Source: Clostridium sp.
Lineage (GTDB): Bacteria > Bacillota > Clostridia > Clostridiales > Clostridiaceae
DNA length: 35,294 nt
Assembly (NCBI GenBank): GCA_018372555.1
Contig: JAHAIU010000012.1
Location: 1 to 35,294, forward strand
Direction: 5' to 3'
Of this stretch, positions 15,805 to 22,998 are shown piece by piece (the stretch's first letter is position 1; every line of letters starts with the position of its first letter). The notes beneath the pieces are model-generated. The model searched no databases. It was not told the origin of the DNA and saw only the letters and a list, made by a program, of their open reading frames with translations. The position numbers and the translations under genes are program-made.

Positions 15805-16182
15805 TTATCTAATCTCATTAGAAGATTCTACCCACTCATTTAAAGCTTTTCTACTAAATAAATACTCACTTCCTATTGTTGTATGTGGAATTCCAGTCTT
15901 ATTACCATCACTACCATTTATAATTTTATTTAATTTATCTTCAGATATACCTAAGTAATCTGCTGCTTCAGAAATAGTTAATATCTCCTTAGAATTATCT
16001 GAATTCATTATTTTATTTATTGTGTCATATATTGTGTTATTTATATTATTTAATCCTATTGATATCCCTTCTCCAGAAAATCGACCATTTATCTCTAAAC
16101 CATTTGAAATAATTCTTGCTGAAATAATTAATGAAATTCCAAGAAAAACAATTGAAGCAGGTAATAATTTATCCTTACTCAT
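15805..16182 (-). CDS. Membrane-tethered excisionase/MerR-like HTH protein
   Basis: A 125-residue protein with an N-terminal membrane segment (about residues 9-26, SIVFLGISLIISARII) and a C-terminal small winged-helix domain (about 67-120): EILTISEAADYLGISEDKLNKI, then PHTTIGSEYLFSRKALNEWVE. This is the helix-turn-helix 17 / excisionase / BldC-like fold. A linker of about 40 residues joins the two. Tethering a DNA-binding domain to the membrane is unusual for this fold and suggests membrane-linked control. No integrase lies nearby, so it is not a simple phage excisionase. AAGGGGATG is the ribosome site. Its 5' region holds 11-bp tandem repeats. Confidence 0.82.
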   Translation of the reverse strand: MSKDKLLPASIVFLGISLIISARIISNGLEINGRFSGEGISIGLNNINNTIYDTINKIMNSDNSKEILTISEAADYLGISEDKLNKIINGSDGNKTGIPHTTIGSEYLFSRKALNEWVESSNEIR

Positions 16183-16202
16183 AAAATCATCCCCTTAATT
16201 TT

Positions 16203-16246
16203 ATACTTTATCTATACTTTATCTATACTTTATCTATATTTTACCA
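16203..16246 (-). repeat. 11-bp tandem direct repeats ahead of the tethered HTH gene
   Basis: Three exact copies of ATACTTTATCT (16203-16213, 16214-16224, 16225-16235; AGATAAAGTAT on the coding strand) plus a degenerate fourth, 21-64 bp upstream of the HTH start codon. The period of 11 bp is close to one DNA turn. Head-to-tail repeats are the known target form of BldC-like HTH proteins. Confidence 0.75.
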
Positions 16247-16339
16247 TATTGCTTCAATTTACTATATAAATAGTTAATTAAAATATAGATTTAATGTAAG
16301 CAATATATACTACAGCTACTTAATCTTCTAAGAATTAAT

Positions 16340-16864
16340 TTACTTTTTAATTACTTTATTTAGCTTAACAGCTATAAATGAACTTAAGAAACATTTAAAA
16401 ACATCTCCTACTACAAAAGGAAATACTGCTAGCGATAGTGCTTGTACTATACTTATACTTTGAACTACACTCATAAATACTGAACCAAAGGCATATAAAA
16501 CTATCATTCCAATAATTATAGTTACAGATAAGTATCTTTTAAAATTATAATCCTTACCTTTAAAATAGCTCATTAGCGGGGTTATAATTAAAAACCCTAA
16601 TATAAATCCCCCTGTTGGTCCAAATATTCTTCCAAAACCGCTTGTTCCTCCTGAGAATACTGGCAAGCCAAAAACTCCTAATATTATATATAATAATGTA
16701 ACTATAAATGATTGCTTAGGGGTAAGTATTAATGCTACTAAATTAATAGCTATTGTTTGAGCCGTGATCATTACTGGTGAAAATGGTAGTGGAAAAGAAA
16801 TATATGCAGATATACATAGTATTGCTATACATATTGACATCTTAGTCAATTCATTTATTTTCAT
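16340..16864 (-). CDS. bioY: BioY, biotin transporter substrate-binding subunit
   Basis: A 174-residue integral membrane protein with about six segments and the BioY hallmarks: MISAYISFPLPFSP-like N-terminus with PVMITAQTIAINL, then GVFGLPVFSGGTSGFGRIFGP-type loop with GGFILGF, and a late PFVVGDVFKC segment. BioY is the S component that binds biotin in energy-coupling-factor (ECF) transporters. No ECF ATPase or EcfT gene is adjacent, so it probably uses a shared ECF module encoded elsewhere. The AAGAGGTAA ribosome site precedes the ATG. Its promoter overlaps a BirA-type operator at 16961-16992, so biotin should repress it. Confidence 0.93.
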   Translation of the reverse strand: MKINELTKMSICIAILCISAYISFPLPFSPVMITAQTIAINLVALILTPKQSFIVTLLYIILGVFGLPVFSGGTSGFGRIFGPTGGFILGFLIITPLMSYFKGKDYNFKRYLSVTIIIGMIVLYAFGSVFMSVVQSISIVQALSLAVFPFVVGDVFKCFLSSFIAVKLNKVIKK

Positions 16865-16938
16865 TTTTATTACCTCTTTCCTTTATATTAAAAAAAATTA
16901 ATGCTAGCCAATATATTACTTTTTCTTTCATATTTAAT

Positions 16939-16967
16939 ATAATACTTTCTATTTAGTATATAGTCAA
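16939..16967 (-). promoter_or_regulatory. bioY promoter
   Basis: Minus-strand TTGACT (16967-16962), 17-bp spacer, TATTAT (16944-16939). The -35 box lies inside the BirA-type operator. Confidence 0.75.
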
Positions 16968-16992
16968 CCATATTTTATTTTTAGGTGACAAT
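16961..16992. promoter_or_regulatory. BirA-type biotin operator
   Basis: On the minus strand TTGTCACC and GGTTGACTA are separated by 14 bp, close to the known Gram-positive BirA operator TTGTTAACC-N14/15-GGTTAACAA. The downstream half-site contains the bioY -35 hexamer, so bound BirA would block RNA polymerase. Confidence 0.7.
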
Positions 16993-17004
16993 TAATTTTG
17001 AATA

Positions 17005-17036
17005 ATAAAAAATGGCTTCTTAAAATAAGAAAACCA
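17005..17036 (-). terminator. Terminator of the PAT-like acetyltransferase gene
   Basis: TGGCTTCTT (17013-17021) pairs with AAGAAAACCA (17027-17036) with a small internal loop, then six T on the minus strand. Confidence 0.6.
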
Positions 17037-17049
17037 CTTATCACTATTA

Positions 17050-17646
17050 TTAAATTGTCCTAATTAACTTTTCTGCGTTAGTTAATATATTTTGAAGATC
17101 TCTACTATTTATATCTTTTATTGAGATTATTGGTTTTGGGGCTTCATCAGATTCATTAATATCTTTTTCATACCAGATAACATCTAGCCATTTTCCAAAT
17201 TTATATCCTGTTTTATGGAATACTCCAGCCTTTTTAAAACCAAAATACTCATGTAACTTTTCTGATTTAATATTATTTTCTGTAACGCCTCCATATACGT
17301 TCTTAATATTTTGAAGCTTTGATATTTCAATTAAGGCAGTATAAAAGGCCTTACCTATACCATAACGCAAATATGAGTCATTAATATATATTGAAAAATC
17401 TACATCCCACATATATGCAGCTCTTTCTGCATGCCTACTGGAATATGCATATCCAACTACTTTATTATCTATAGTACAAACTAAATATGGATAATTTTCC
17501 TTAACATTATAAAACCTCTTTTTAAATTCCTCCATAGTTGGTACTTCATATTCAAAAGTTATTGTACTATCTTTAATATATGGAACATAAATTCCTAGTA
17601 TTTCTTCTATATCTTTTCCCTCAGCCATTCTAATTTTCGCATTCAT
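17050..17646 (-). CDS. GNAT acetyltransferase, phosphinothricin-acetyltransferase-like
   Basis: A 198-residue GNAT enzyme. IRMAEGKDIEEILGIYVPYI at the N-terminus, STITFEYEVPTMEEFKKRF, and YAYSSRHAERAAYMWDVDFSIYI follow the layout of the PAT/MnaT/YwnH group, which acetylates small amino compounds such as phosphinothricin or methionine derivatives. The acetyl-CoA loop is RYGIGKAFY, with weaker R-x-x-G-x-G form. GFKKAGVFHKTGYKFGKWLDVIWYEK closes the domain, as in the family. A C-terminal tail of about 40 residues is extra. I start at the ATG at 17646 (GGGGG ribosome site); a longer reading from 17709 would run into repeat copy B. Confidence 0.85.
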   Translation of the reverse strand: MNAKIRMAEGKDIEEILGIYVPYIKDSTITFEYEVPTMEEFKKRFYNVKENYPYLVCTIDNKVVGYAYSSRHAERAAYMWDVDFSIYINDSYLRYGIGKAFYTALIEISKLQNIKNVYGGVTENNIKSEKLHEYFGFKKAGVFHKTGYKFGKWLDVIWYEKDINESDEAPKPIISIKDINSRDLQNILTNAEKLIRTI

Positions 17647-17697
17647 AAGTACTATCCCCCAATTACTGTATATACATATTTTATTATAGAAAAAAAG

Positions 17698-17846
17698 CTG
17701 CTGTCGCACAATGAAAAATTAATAAAAAAAACTCCCTAAGGAGTTTTTAAAAGAATTTAACTTTAGTAATTCTGTAAGAATTACATCAATAATTCTTCAT
17801 TTTTAATTTTTAATTTGAGCTGTTTATGCAACAGCTCCTTTTCTAT
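17698..17846. repeat. Hairpin-rich intergenic repeat, copy B
   Basis: A non-coding element with an A-rich left arm (AATGAAAAATTAAT near 17710) and a T-rich right arm (TTCATTTTTAATTTTTAATT near 17797-17815) that are partly complementary. Hairpins lie at 17728-17747 (AAAACTCC-CTAA-GGAGTTTT), 17766-17784 (GTAATTC/GAATTAC) and 17817-17837 (GAGCTGTT/AACAGCTC). The first hairpin has the same stem as one in copy D. It fills the whole gap between the PAT-like gene and the ABC operon end. Confidence 0.6.
17722..17747 (-). terminator. Terminator of the marR-ABC-ABC operon
   Basis: The 8-bp hairpin AAAACTCC-CTAA-GGAGTTTT inside repeat copy B is followed on the minus strand by a run of eight T. It lies about 100 bp past the last ABC gene stop. 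Confidence 0.7.
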
Positions 17847-17850
17847 TAAT

Positions 17851-19770
17851 TTATTGTAATTCAAAGGCACCAGTATATAATTGATAATACTTACCCTTCT
17901 TTTCAATTAAATCATCGTGACTTCCACGTTCTATTATTCTTCCTTGTTCCATAACCATAATAACATCAGAATTTTTAATTGTTGAAAGTCTATGAGCTAT
18001 TACAAAAACAGTTCTACCTTCCATTAACTTATCCATACCTTCTTGAACTAAAGCTTCAGTTCTTGTATCAATACTTGAAGTAGCTTCATCTAATATTAAT
18101 ACTGGTGGATTTGCAATTGCTGCTCTAGCTATTGCAAGTAACTGTCTTTGTCCTTGAGAAAGATTTGCTCCGTCTCCAGTTATTTTTGTATTATATCCAT
18201 TAGGCAAATGCTTAATAAATGTATCTGCATTAGCAAGTTTTGCAGCAGCTTTTACTTCTTCATCAGTTGCATCTAATTTACCATATCTTATATTATCTGC
18301 TACAGTCCCTGTGAATAAATGTGTATCTTGAAGTACTATTCCTAAGGATCTTCTTAAGTCATCCTTCTTTATTTTATTAATATTTATTCCATCATATCTA
18401 ATTTTACCATCTTGAATATCATAGAATCTATTAATTAAATTAGTTATAGTAGTCTTACCTGCACCAGTTGCACCAACAAAAGCAACTTTTTGACCTGGCT
18501 TTGCAAATAAAGTTATATTATGAAGTATAGTTTTCTTTTCATTGTATCCAAAGTCAACATCATCAAAAACCATATCTCCATTCATTCTAGTATAACTTAT
18601 AGTACCGTCACTATGAGGATGCTTCCATGCCCATAAACCAGTTCGTTCATTTACTTCTTCTATATTTCCTTCATTGTCTATTTTTGCATTAACTAATGTT
18701 ACATATCCATCATCAACTTCTTGCTTTTGGTCTAGCATTTCGAATATTCTCTCTGCTCCTGCAAGAGCCATAATAACTGCATTAAATTGTTGTGACATTT
18801 GACCTATAGGTTGATTTAAGTTTCTTGTAAGTTGAAGGAAAGATGCTAATGATCCAATTGTAAATCCACCAATTCCTCCTATTGCTAAAACTCCACCAAC
18901 CATTGCAGTTAAAACATAATTTATATAACTTAGATTACCCATTATAGGCATTAGGATATTAGCAAAGGTATTTGCTTTATCTGCACTATCCCTAAGCTTT
19001 TCATTTAATTCATCAAACTTTATTTTAGTTTCTTCTTCATGACAAAAGACTTTTACTACTTTTTGTCCTTCCATCATTTCTTCTATATATCCATTAATTG
19101 CCCCTAAATCCTGTTGTTGCTTACCAAAGTACACAGCACTTTTTCCGCCTATACCCTTTATTGTTTTAAACATTACAAACAACATAAATAAAGCAACAAA
19201 AGTTAAAGGAATACTTAAAATTATCATAGATACAAATACACTAACTACTGTAATAACTGATGAAATAAGTTGAGGCAAGCTTTGACTAATCATTTGTCTT
19301 AAAGTATCAGTATCATTAGTATAAAGACTCATTATTTCACCATGTTGATGGGTATCAAAATATCCTATAGGTAGCTTTTCCATATGCTCGAACATATCAT
19401 CTCTTATCTTTTTAAGACTACCTTGAGCTACAAATACCATCAATCTATTATAAATATATGTCGTTAATGTTCCAGTATAATATATAATAGCCATTATACC
19501 TATAGCTTTTAACAATGGTGTGAAATTAGGATTTGATTGCCCTAAAAATGGAGTTATATAGTCATCTATTAATTTCTTTAAAAATAAAGTACTTGAAACT
19601 GTTGCTAGGGAACTTATCAATATAAGGGCAATGACTAATACAAATGTAAATTTATTTTCTTTAAATACATAATCTATAAGTCTTCTTAATGTCTTCATTG
19701 GGTTTTTGCTTTTTCTCATAGGACCTGGTCCCTTTTGTCCAAAGTTGTTTCTCTTAATATTAGACTTCAT
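17851..19770 (-). CDS. Heterodimeric ABC exporter, catalytic-site half (pair 1)
   Basis: A 639-residue half-transporter: six membrane segments (about residues 40-350), then a nucleotide-binding domain with Walker A GATGAGKTT, Walker B LILDEATSSID with the catalytic Glu, and switch His in IAHRLS. The signature is LSQGQRQLL, where the second G of LSGGQ is replaced. Its partner carries VSGGQ but Asp instead of Glu, so one ATP site is complete and one degenerate, as in TM287/288, BmrCD and LmrCD. A 45-residue insert with ERTGLWAWKHPH precedes the NBD. The ATG at 19770 overlaps the partner's end by 11 bp. Probably a drug or lipid exporter; the substrate is unknown. Confidence 0.9.
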   Translation of the reverse strand: MKSNIKRNNFGQKGPGPMRKSKNPMKTLRRLIDYVFKENKFTFVLVIALILISSLATVSSTLFLKKLIDDYITPFLGQSNPNFTPLLKAIGIMAIIYYTGTLTTYIYNRLMVFVAQGSLKKIRDDMFEHMEKLPIGYFDTHQHGEIMSLYTNDTDTLRQMISQSLPQLISSVITVVSVFVSMIILSIPLTFVALFMLFVMFKTIKGIGGKSAVYFGKQQQDLGAINGYIEEMMEGQKVVKVFCHEEETKIKFDELNEKLRDSADKANTFANILMPIMGNLSYINYVLTAMVGGVLAIGGIGGFTIGSLASFLQLTRNLNQPIGQMSQQFNAVIMALAGAERIFEMLDQKQEVDDGYVTLVNAKIDNEGNIEEVNERTGLWAWKHPHSDGTISYTRMNGDMVFDDVDFGYNEKKTILHNITLFAKPGQKVAFVGATGAGKTTITNLINRFYDIQDGKIRYDGININKIKKDDLRRSLGIVLQDTHLFTGTVADNIRYGKLDATDEEVKAAAKLANADTFIKHLPNGYNTKITGDGANLSQGQRQLLAIARAAIANPPVLILDEATSSIDTRTEALVQEGMDKLMEGRTVFVIAHRLSTIKNSDVIMVMEQGRIIERGSHDDLIEKKGKYYQLYTGAFELQ

Positions 19771-21496
19771 CACTACCAGCTCCCTTCATTTGTCCGTTGT
19801 AAACATCTTTATATATTTCATTTGATTCTAATAATTCTGAATGTGTTCCAAAACCATTAATTTTTCCATCATCTAATACTATTATCTTATCTGCTTCTTC
19901 TACCGAAGAAATTCTTTGTGCTATTATAATCTTAGTTACATTAGGTATAGATTCTTTAAAGGCTTTTCTTATTAAAGCATCTGTTTTAGTGTCTACTGCA
20001 CTTGTTGAATCATCTAAGATTAATATCTTAGGATTCTTAAGAAGCGCTCTTGCTATAGTAAGCCTTTGTTTTTGTCCTCCAGATACGTTAGTTCCACCTT
20101 GTTCTATATAAGTGTCATATTTATCTGGTAGAGTTTCAATAAATTCACTAGCTTGTGCTGCATTACAGGCTTTAATTAAATCTTCATCAGAAGCTTCTTT
20201 ATTACCCCATCTTAAGTTTTCTTTAATAGTTCCTGAGAATAATACATTTTTTTGAAGTACCATTGATACAGCATTTCTTAATGTTTCTATATCATACTCT
20301 CTAACGTCTATTCCTCCAACTTTAACACTACCAGTCGTAACATCATAAAGTCTTGGTATTAATTGAACTAAAGAAGATTTAGCACTTCCTGTTCCACCTA
20401 TAATCCCTATTGTTTCACCTGATTTTATTTTTAAATTTATATTATCTAAACTTAGATTTTCCTTATCATCACTATAACTAAAGTTTACATTATTAAATTC
20501 TATTGAACCATCTTTTACTTCAAATATAGGATTTTCTCCATTTTTTAATGTGCTTTCTTCTTCTAAAACTTCAACTATTCTTTCTGCTGATGATTTAGCC
20601 ATCGTTACCATAACTAAAACCATTGATAGCATCATAAGACTCATTAGTATATTACCTGCATAAGCAAATAAACTCATAAGTTCTCCAGTTGTCATAGTGT
20701 TTGAAATTATAAATTTTGCTCCAAACCATGAGAATAAAAGAAGTATTGTGTACATGCTAAATTGCATAACAGGCGCATTTAATATTATTAATTTTTCAGC
20801 TTTTATAAATTTATCATATAAGTTCTTAGAAGCCTTATGAAATTTGTTAATTTCATGTTCCTCTCTTACATAAGCTTTAACTACCCTTATTCCAGTTAAG
20901 TTTTCTTGAACACTAGCATTTAAATCATCATATTTTCTAAATACACTTCTAAATATTGGATGTGCATTAAATATAATTATATATAGAGCTATTGATAAGA
21001 ATATTATTGCTCCTAAGAATATTAAAGCCATTCTGAAATTAATGTAAAAGCTCATAACCATAGCTGAAATAAGCATAAATGGTGCTCTTACCAATGTCCT
21101 TATTATCATAAGGTAAGCATTTTGAACATTTGTAACGTCAGTTGTTAGTCTTGTTATTAGTCCTGAAGTAGAATATTTATCTATATTAGCAAAAGAAAAG
21201 TCTTGAATATTGTAAAACATTGCTTTTCTTAAATTTTTACCAAAACCTGTTGAAGCTTTTGCTCCAGTTCTTCCAGCTGCCGCTCCTAAGGTTAATGAAA
21301 AGAATGCCATAATCAGCATTATTATTCCAACTATAGTTACATATTTCATGTTGCCCTTTTCTATTCCATTATCCACTATCATGGCCATTAAAACTGGAAT
21401 AATAACTTCTAGTACTACTTCAAAAGCTATAAAAACAGGTGTCAAAATTGAATCTTTTGTATACTCTGCTATATAGCTAGATAATTTTTTAATCAT
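19760..21496 (-). CDS. Heterodimeric ABC exporter, degenerate-site half (pair 1)
   Basis: A 578-residue half-transporter with six membrane segments (about 15-300) and a C-terminal NBD: Walker A GGTGSAKSS, signature VSGGQKQRLTIARAL, Walker B LILDDSTSAVD with Asp where the catalytic Glu would be, and Gln in place of the switch His (IAQRIS). These changes mark it as the degenerate-site subunit that pairs with the product of 17851. AAGGAGG precedes the ATG. A MarR-type operator lies 45 bp upstream of it, so this pair may be transcribed separately from marR as well as with it. Confidence 0.9.
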   Translation of the reverse strand: MIKKLSSYIAEYTKDSILTPVFIAFEVVLEVIIPVLMAMIVDNGIEKGNMKYVTIVGIIMLIMAFFSLTLGAAAGRTGAKASTGFGKNLRKAMFYNIQDFSFANIDKYSTSGLITRLTTDVTNVQNAYLMIIRTLVRAPFMLISAMVMSFYINFRMALIFLGAIIFLSIALYIIIFNAHPIFRSVFRKYDDLNASVQENLTGIRVVKAYVREEHEINKFHKASKNLYDKFIKAEKLIILNAPVMQFSMYTILLLFSWFGAKFIISNTMTTGELMSLFAYAGNILMSLMMLSMVLVMVTMAKSSAERIVEVLEEESTLKNGENPIFEVKDGSIEFNNVNFSYSDDKENLSLDNINLKIKSGETIGIIGGTGSAKSSLVQLIPRLYDVTTGSVKVGGIDVREYDIETLRNAVSMVLQKNVLFSGTIKENLRWGNKEASDEDLIKACNAAQASEFIETLPDKYDTYIEQGGTNVSGGQKQRLTIARALLKNPKILILDDSTSAVDTKTDALIRKAFKESIPNVTKIIIAQRISSVEEADKIIVLDDGKINGFGTHSELLESNEIYKDVYNGQMKGAGSDEV

Positions 21497-21540
21497 ACTA
21501 TTCCTCCTTTTGTTTGATATAATTATTGAAATTCAAAATC

Positions 21541-21560
21541 TTTGTTAGATTTCTAACTAA
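21541..21560. promoter_or_regulatory. MarR-type operator ahead of the ABC genes
   Basis: TTTGTTAGATTTCTAACTAA: a GTTAGA-N2-TCTAAC dyad, extended to 9-2-9 with one mismatch. It differs at one base from the site at 22022-22041 ahead of marR. It lies between the marR stop and the first ABC start. Confidence 0.75.
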
Positions 21561-21574
21561 ATAATTAAATAAAA

Positions 21575-22006
21575 TTATTCGCTTATGCTATTGTTTAACT
21601 TTACCAAATTACCTATAAAAATATCTAACTCTTCTTTTGAAAGTGTAGCAGAAATAATTTCTTCTATTTTAACTATTTCTTTATAAACTAATTTATTTAC
21701 CTCAATTCCCTTATCTGTAATTATAATTTTTTTAAGTCTTGCATCTTCTGAAACGCTACATCTTTTAATAAGTTCATTTTTTTCCATTAAGTTAAGTACA
21801 CTTGTTACAGAAGACCTTCTAATATCAAATTCTTCTTCAATATTTTTTTGAAATATATCTCTCTTTGAAGAATTTGTATATATAAAACCTAAAATTTTTA
21901 CTTGCATACCACTTATTCCATGTTCTAATCCTACTTTTCCTATTCTTCTTTTAATTTTATGAGATAGTATATTGATTTGTCTTCCAACATGTCTTATTTC
22001 ACTCAT
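21575..22006 (-). CDS. MarR-family transcriptional regulator
   Basis: A 143-residue winged-helix protein: ISGMQVKILGFIYTNSS leads into FQKNIEEEFDIRRSSVTSVLNLMEKNELI (recognition helix) and the wing CSVSEDARLKKIIITDKG (D-x-R motif of MarR proteins), between N- and C-terminal dimerisation helices. It heads the operon with the two ABC-exporter genes and is expected to repress it until a ligand releases it. The start is the ATG at 22006, 8 bases after an AGGA ribosome site. A GTG at 22021 is in frame but is part of that leader. Two near-identical dyads (21541 and 22022) are its likely binding sites. Confidence 0.92.
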   Translation of the reverse strand: MSEIRHVGRQINILSHKIKRRIGKVGLEHGISGMQVKILGFIYTNSSKRDIFQKNIEEEFDIRRSSVTSVLNLMEKNELIKRCSVSEDARLKKIIITDKGIEVNKLVYKEIVKIEEIISATLSKEELDIFIGNLVKLNNSISE

Positions 22007-22021
22007 TAATTTCATCCTCAC

Positions 22022-22041
22022 TTTGTTAGACTTCTAACTAA
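22022..22041. promoter_or_regulatory. MarR-type operator at the marR promoter
   Basis: TTTGTTAGACTTCTAACTAA, the same dyad as at 21541-21560 with one base changed. It directly abuts the -10 box of the marR promoter, covering the transcription start, so binding would block initiation. Confidence 0.8.
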
Positions 22042-22069
22042 TTATATTCTTATATCTTTCAATTGTCAA
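22041..22069 (-). promoter_or_regulatory. Perfect consensus promoter of marR
   Basis: Minus-strand TTGACA (22069-22064), exactly 17 bp, TATAAT (22046-22041). A full match to the housekeeping consensus, consistent with a promoter that is kept off by a repressor. Confidence 0.88.
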
Positions 22070-22123
22070 CTAAATGATATTCGTTTTCATCGAATAAAGT
22101 TTTAATTACGGACTTTATATTAA

Positions 22124-22199
22124 CAAAAAAACTTTCAAGTAATATAAGTTTTCGACTTGTACCAAAGTAACAAGGATACTTACTTATACTACTGAAAGT
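22124..22199 (-). terminator. Large stem-loop terminator after the 71-aa ORF
   Basis: A long imperfect stem (22131-22149 with about 22180-22199) contains an inner CTTGT/ACAAG hairpin. On the minus strand seven T follow. A weaker T-rich stretch follows on the plus strand. Confidence 0.7.
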
Positions 22200-22210
22200 G
22201 TTTTATTTTA

Positions 22211-22426
22211 TTAGTTTAATATTCTATTTCTTCTATACTTTATTATCTTTTTTATAAATACCAATATACCTTTAAATGATTCCTTATTTTTATCACTATA
22301 TAATTTATAAGCTTCTTTTCTTAGTTGAATTGGGCATACCCCTTCATCTTTGCAATATCTTCTAAATTCTATAGTTTCTTTTTTGCTATTAAATATATTA
22401 TTATTAAATTTTCCGTAAGCGTACAC
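22211..22426 (-). CDS. Small basic protein, 71 aa, unknown function
   Basis: A 71-residue ORF starting at GTG with a GGGAGG ribosome site 7 bases upstream and a strong terminator just past its stop, so it is probably real. The sequence is polar in the first half (FRRYCKDEGVCPIQLRKEAYKLY), with two Cys seven residues apart. It ends in a hydrophobic-basic tail (FKGILVFIKKIIKYRRNRI). I do not recognise a named family; the net charge is strongly positive. Its 5' end overlaps a 31-codon ORF in another frame that also has a good ribosome site. Confidence 0.6.
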   Translation of the reverse strand: MYAYGKFNNNIFNSKKETIEFRRYCKDEGVCPIQLRKEAYKLYSDKNKESFKGILVFIKKIIKYRRNRILN

Positions 22427-22499
22427 GTAGAAACCCTCCCTTTCTATTACCTTCCCTTATTTCACTTTGATTTTTTGTTGATTTTCTTAAAATACTCAT
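22404..22499 (-). CDS. Possible 31-aa leader or micro-protein
   Basis: A 31-codon ORF with an AAAGGAGG ribosome site before its ATG at 22499. It encodes a very basic peptide (nine Arg/Lys in the last 16 residues). It runs 23 bp into the 71-residue ORF in another frame, so its translation would pass over that ORF's ribosome site and GTG start. It may be a leader peptide that couples or tunes translation, or a chance ORF. It lies directly downstream of a terminator at 22532-22560. Confidence 0.35.
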   Translation of the reverse strand: MSILRKSTKNQSEIREGNRKGGFLRVRLRKI

Positions 22500-22531
22500 T
22501 TCACAATTCCTCCTTTAATTTATTTTTATAT

Positions 22532-22560
22532 AAAAAAGACCCCAGTTACCCAGGATCTTT
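22532..22560 (-). terminator. Terminator or attenuator ahead of the small ORFs
   Basis: Minus-strand AAAGATCC (22560-22553) pairs with GGGTCTTT (22542-22535) around a 10-base loop, followed by six T. It sits only about 20 bp ahead of the ribosome site of the 31-codon ORF, so it either backs up the terminator at 22592-22620 or attenuates the small ORFs. Confidence 0.6.
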
Positions 22561-22591
22561 AAAATATCACTCTTATACTAAATAAGTGCAT

Positions 22592-22620
22592 AAAAAAACC
22601 ATGAGCATAATAACTCATGG
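22592..22620 (-). terminator. Strong terminator of a very small transcript
   Basis: Perfect CCATGAG/CTCATGG stem (22599-22605 with 22614-22620), 8-base loop, then seven T on the minus strand. It ends the short transcript that contains the frameshifted micro-ORF at 22629-22743. Confidence 0.8.
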
Positions 22621-22628
22621 TAGTATAC

Positions 22629-22743
22629 TTAATAATTTAAACTTTTTCTAAAAAAATTATAAACTAATCCTACTGGTAGAGCTACTAATAAAATATCCTG
22701 TATATTTAGTTTTGTTTTTATTTGTTATTGCATTAATAAACAT
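22629..22743 (-). pseudogene. Frameshifted 37-aa hydrophobic micro-protein
   Basis: From an ATG at 22743 with an ideal AAGGAGGTAGAG ribosome site the literal frame gives only 28 residues. Removing one A from the AAAAA run about 25 bases into the gene gives 37 codons: a polar start, a membrane-like stretch DILLVALPVGLVYNFF and a basic tail RKSLNY, ending at a TAA at 22629-22631. The terminator follows 9 bp later. The tidy ribosome site, peptide and terminator suggest a real small gene. The frameshift is either a true mutation, a homopolymer sequencing error or recoding. Type I toxin-like peptides look like this, but I cannot assign it. Confidence 0.4.
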
Positions 22744-22998
22744 ATCTCTACCTCCTTAATTTTAATTTATTTTATGTTGTTTAGATAATTTCTCTTATTA
22801 AATATATTAAATTTTAAATATCGCTTAATATACTGAAAAATCTTTCTTACAACTTATATTACTTTATTAGTATATACCCCAATCCAGTTTTTGTAAACAT
22901 TTCTTCTGAAAATTTATAATTTTTGTTATATTGATAAAGACTGCATATTAATAACAACTTATAATATAATTTTATATGCATCTAGTTAATAAATTCAA
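22744..22998. other. AT-rich intergenic region
   Basis: Spacer between the micro-ORF and the terminator of the DUF368 gene. It should hold the micro-ORF promoter, but nothing stands out, and no further ORF with a ribosome site was seen. Confidence 0.5.

Noticed and set aside
15805..16182. Phage excisionase as evidence of a prophage or integrative element
   Set aside because: No integrase, phage genes or attachment-like repeats are nearby, and the protein has a membrane anchor not found in phage excisionases.
17647..17709. Longer N-terminus for the PAT-like acetyltransferase
   Set aside because: The extra residues come from the edge of repeat copy B, and a good ribosome site precedes the ATG at 17646.
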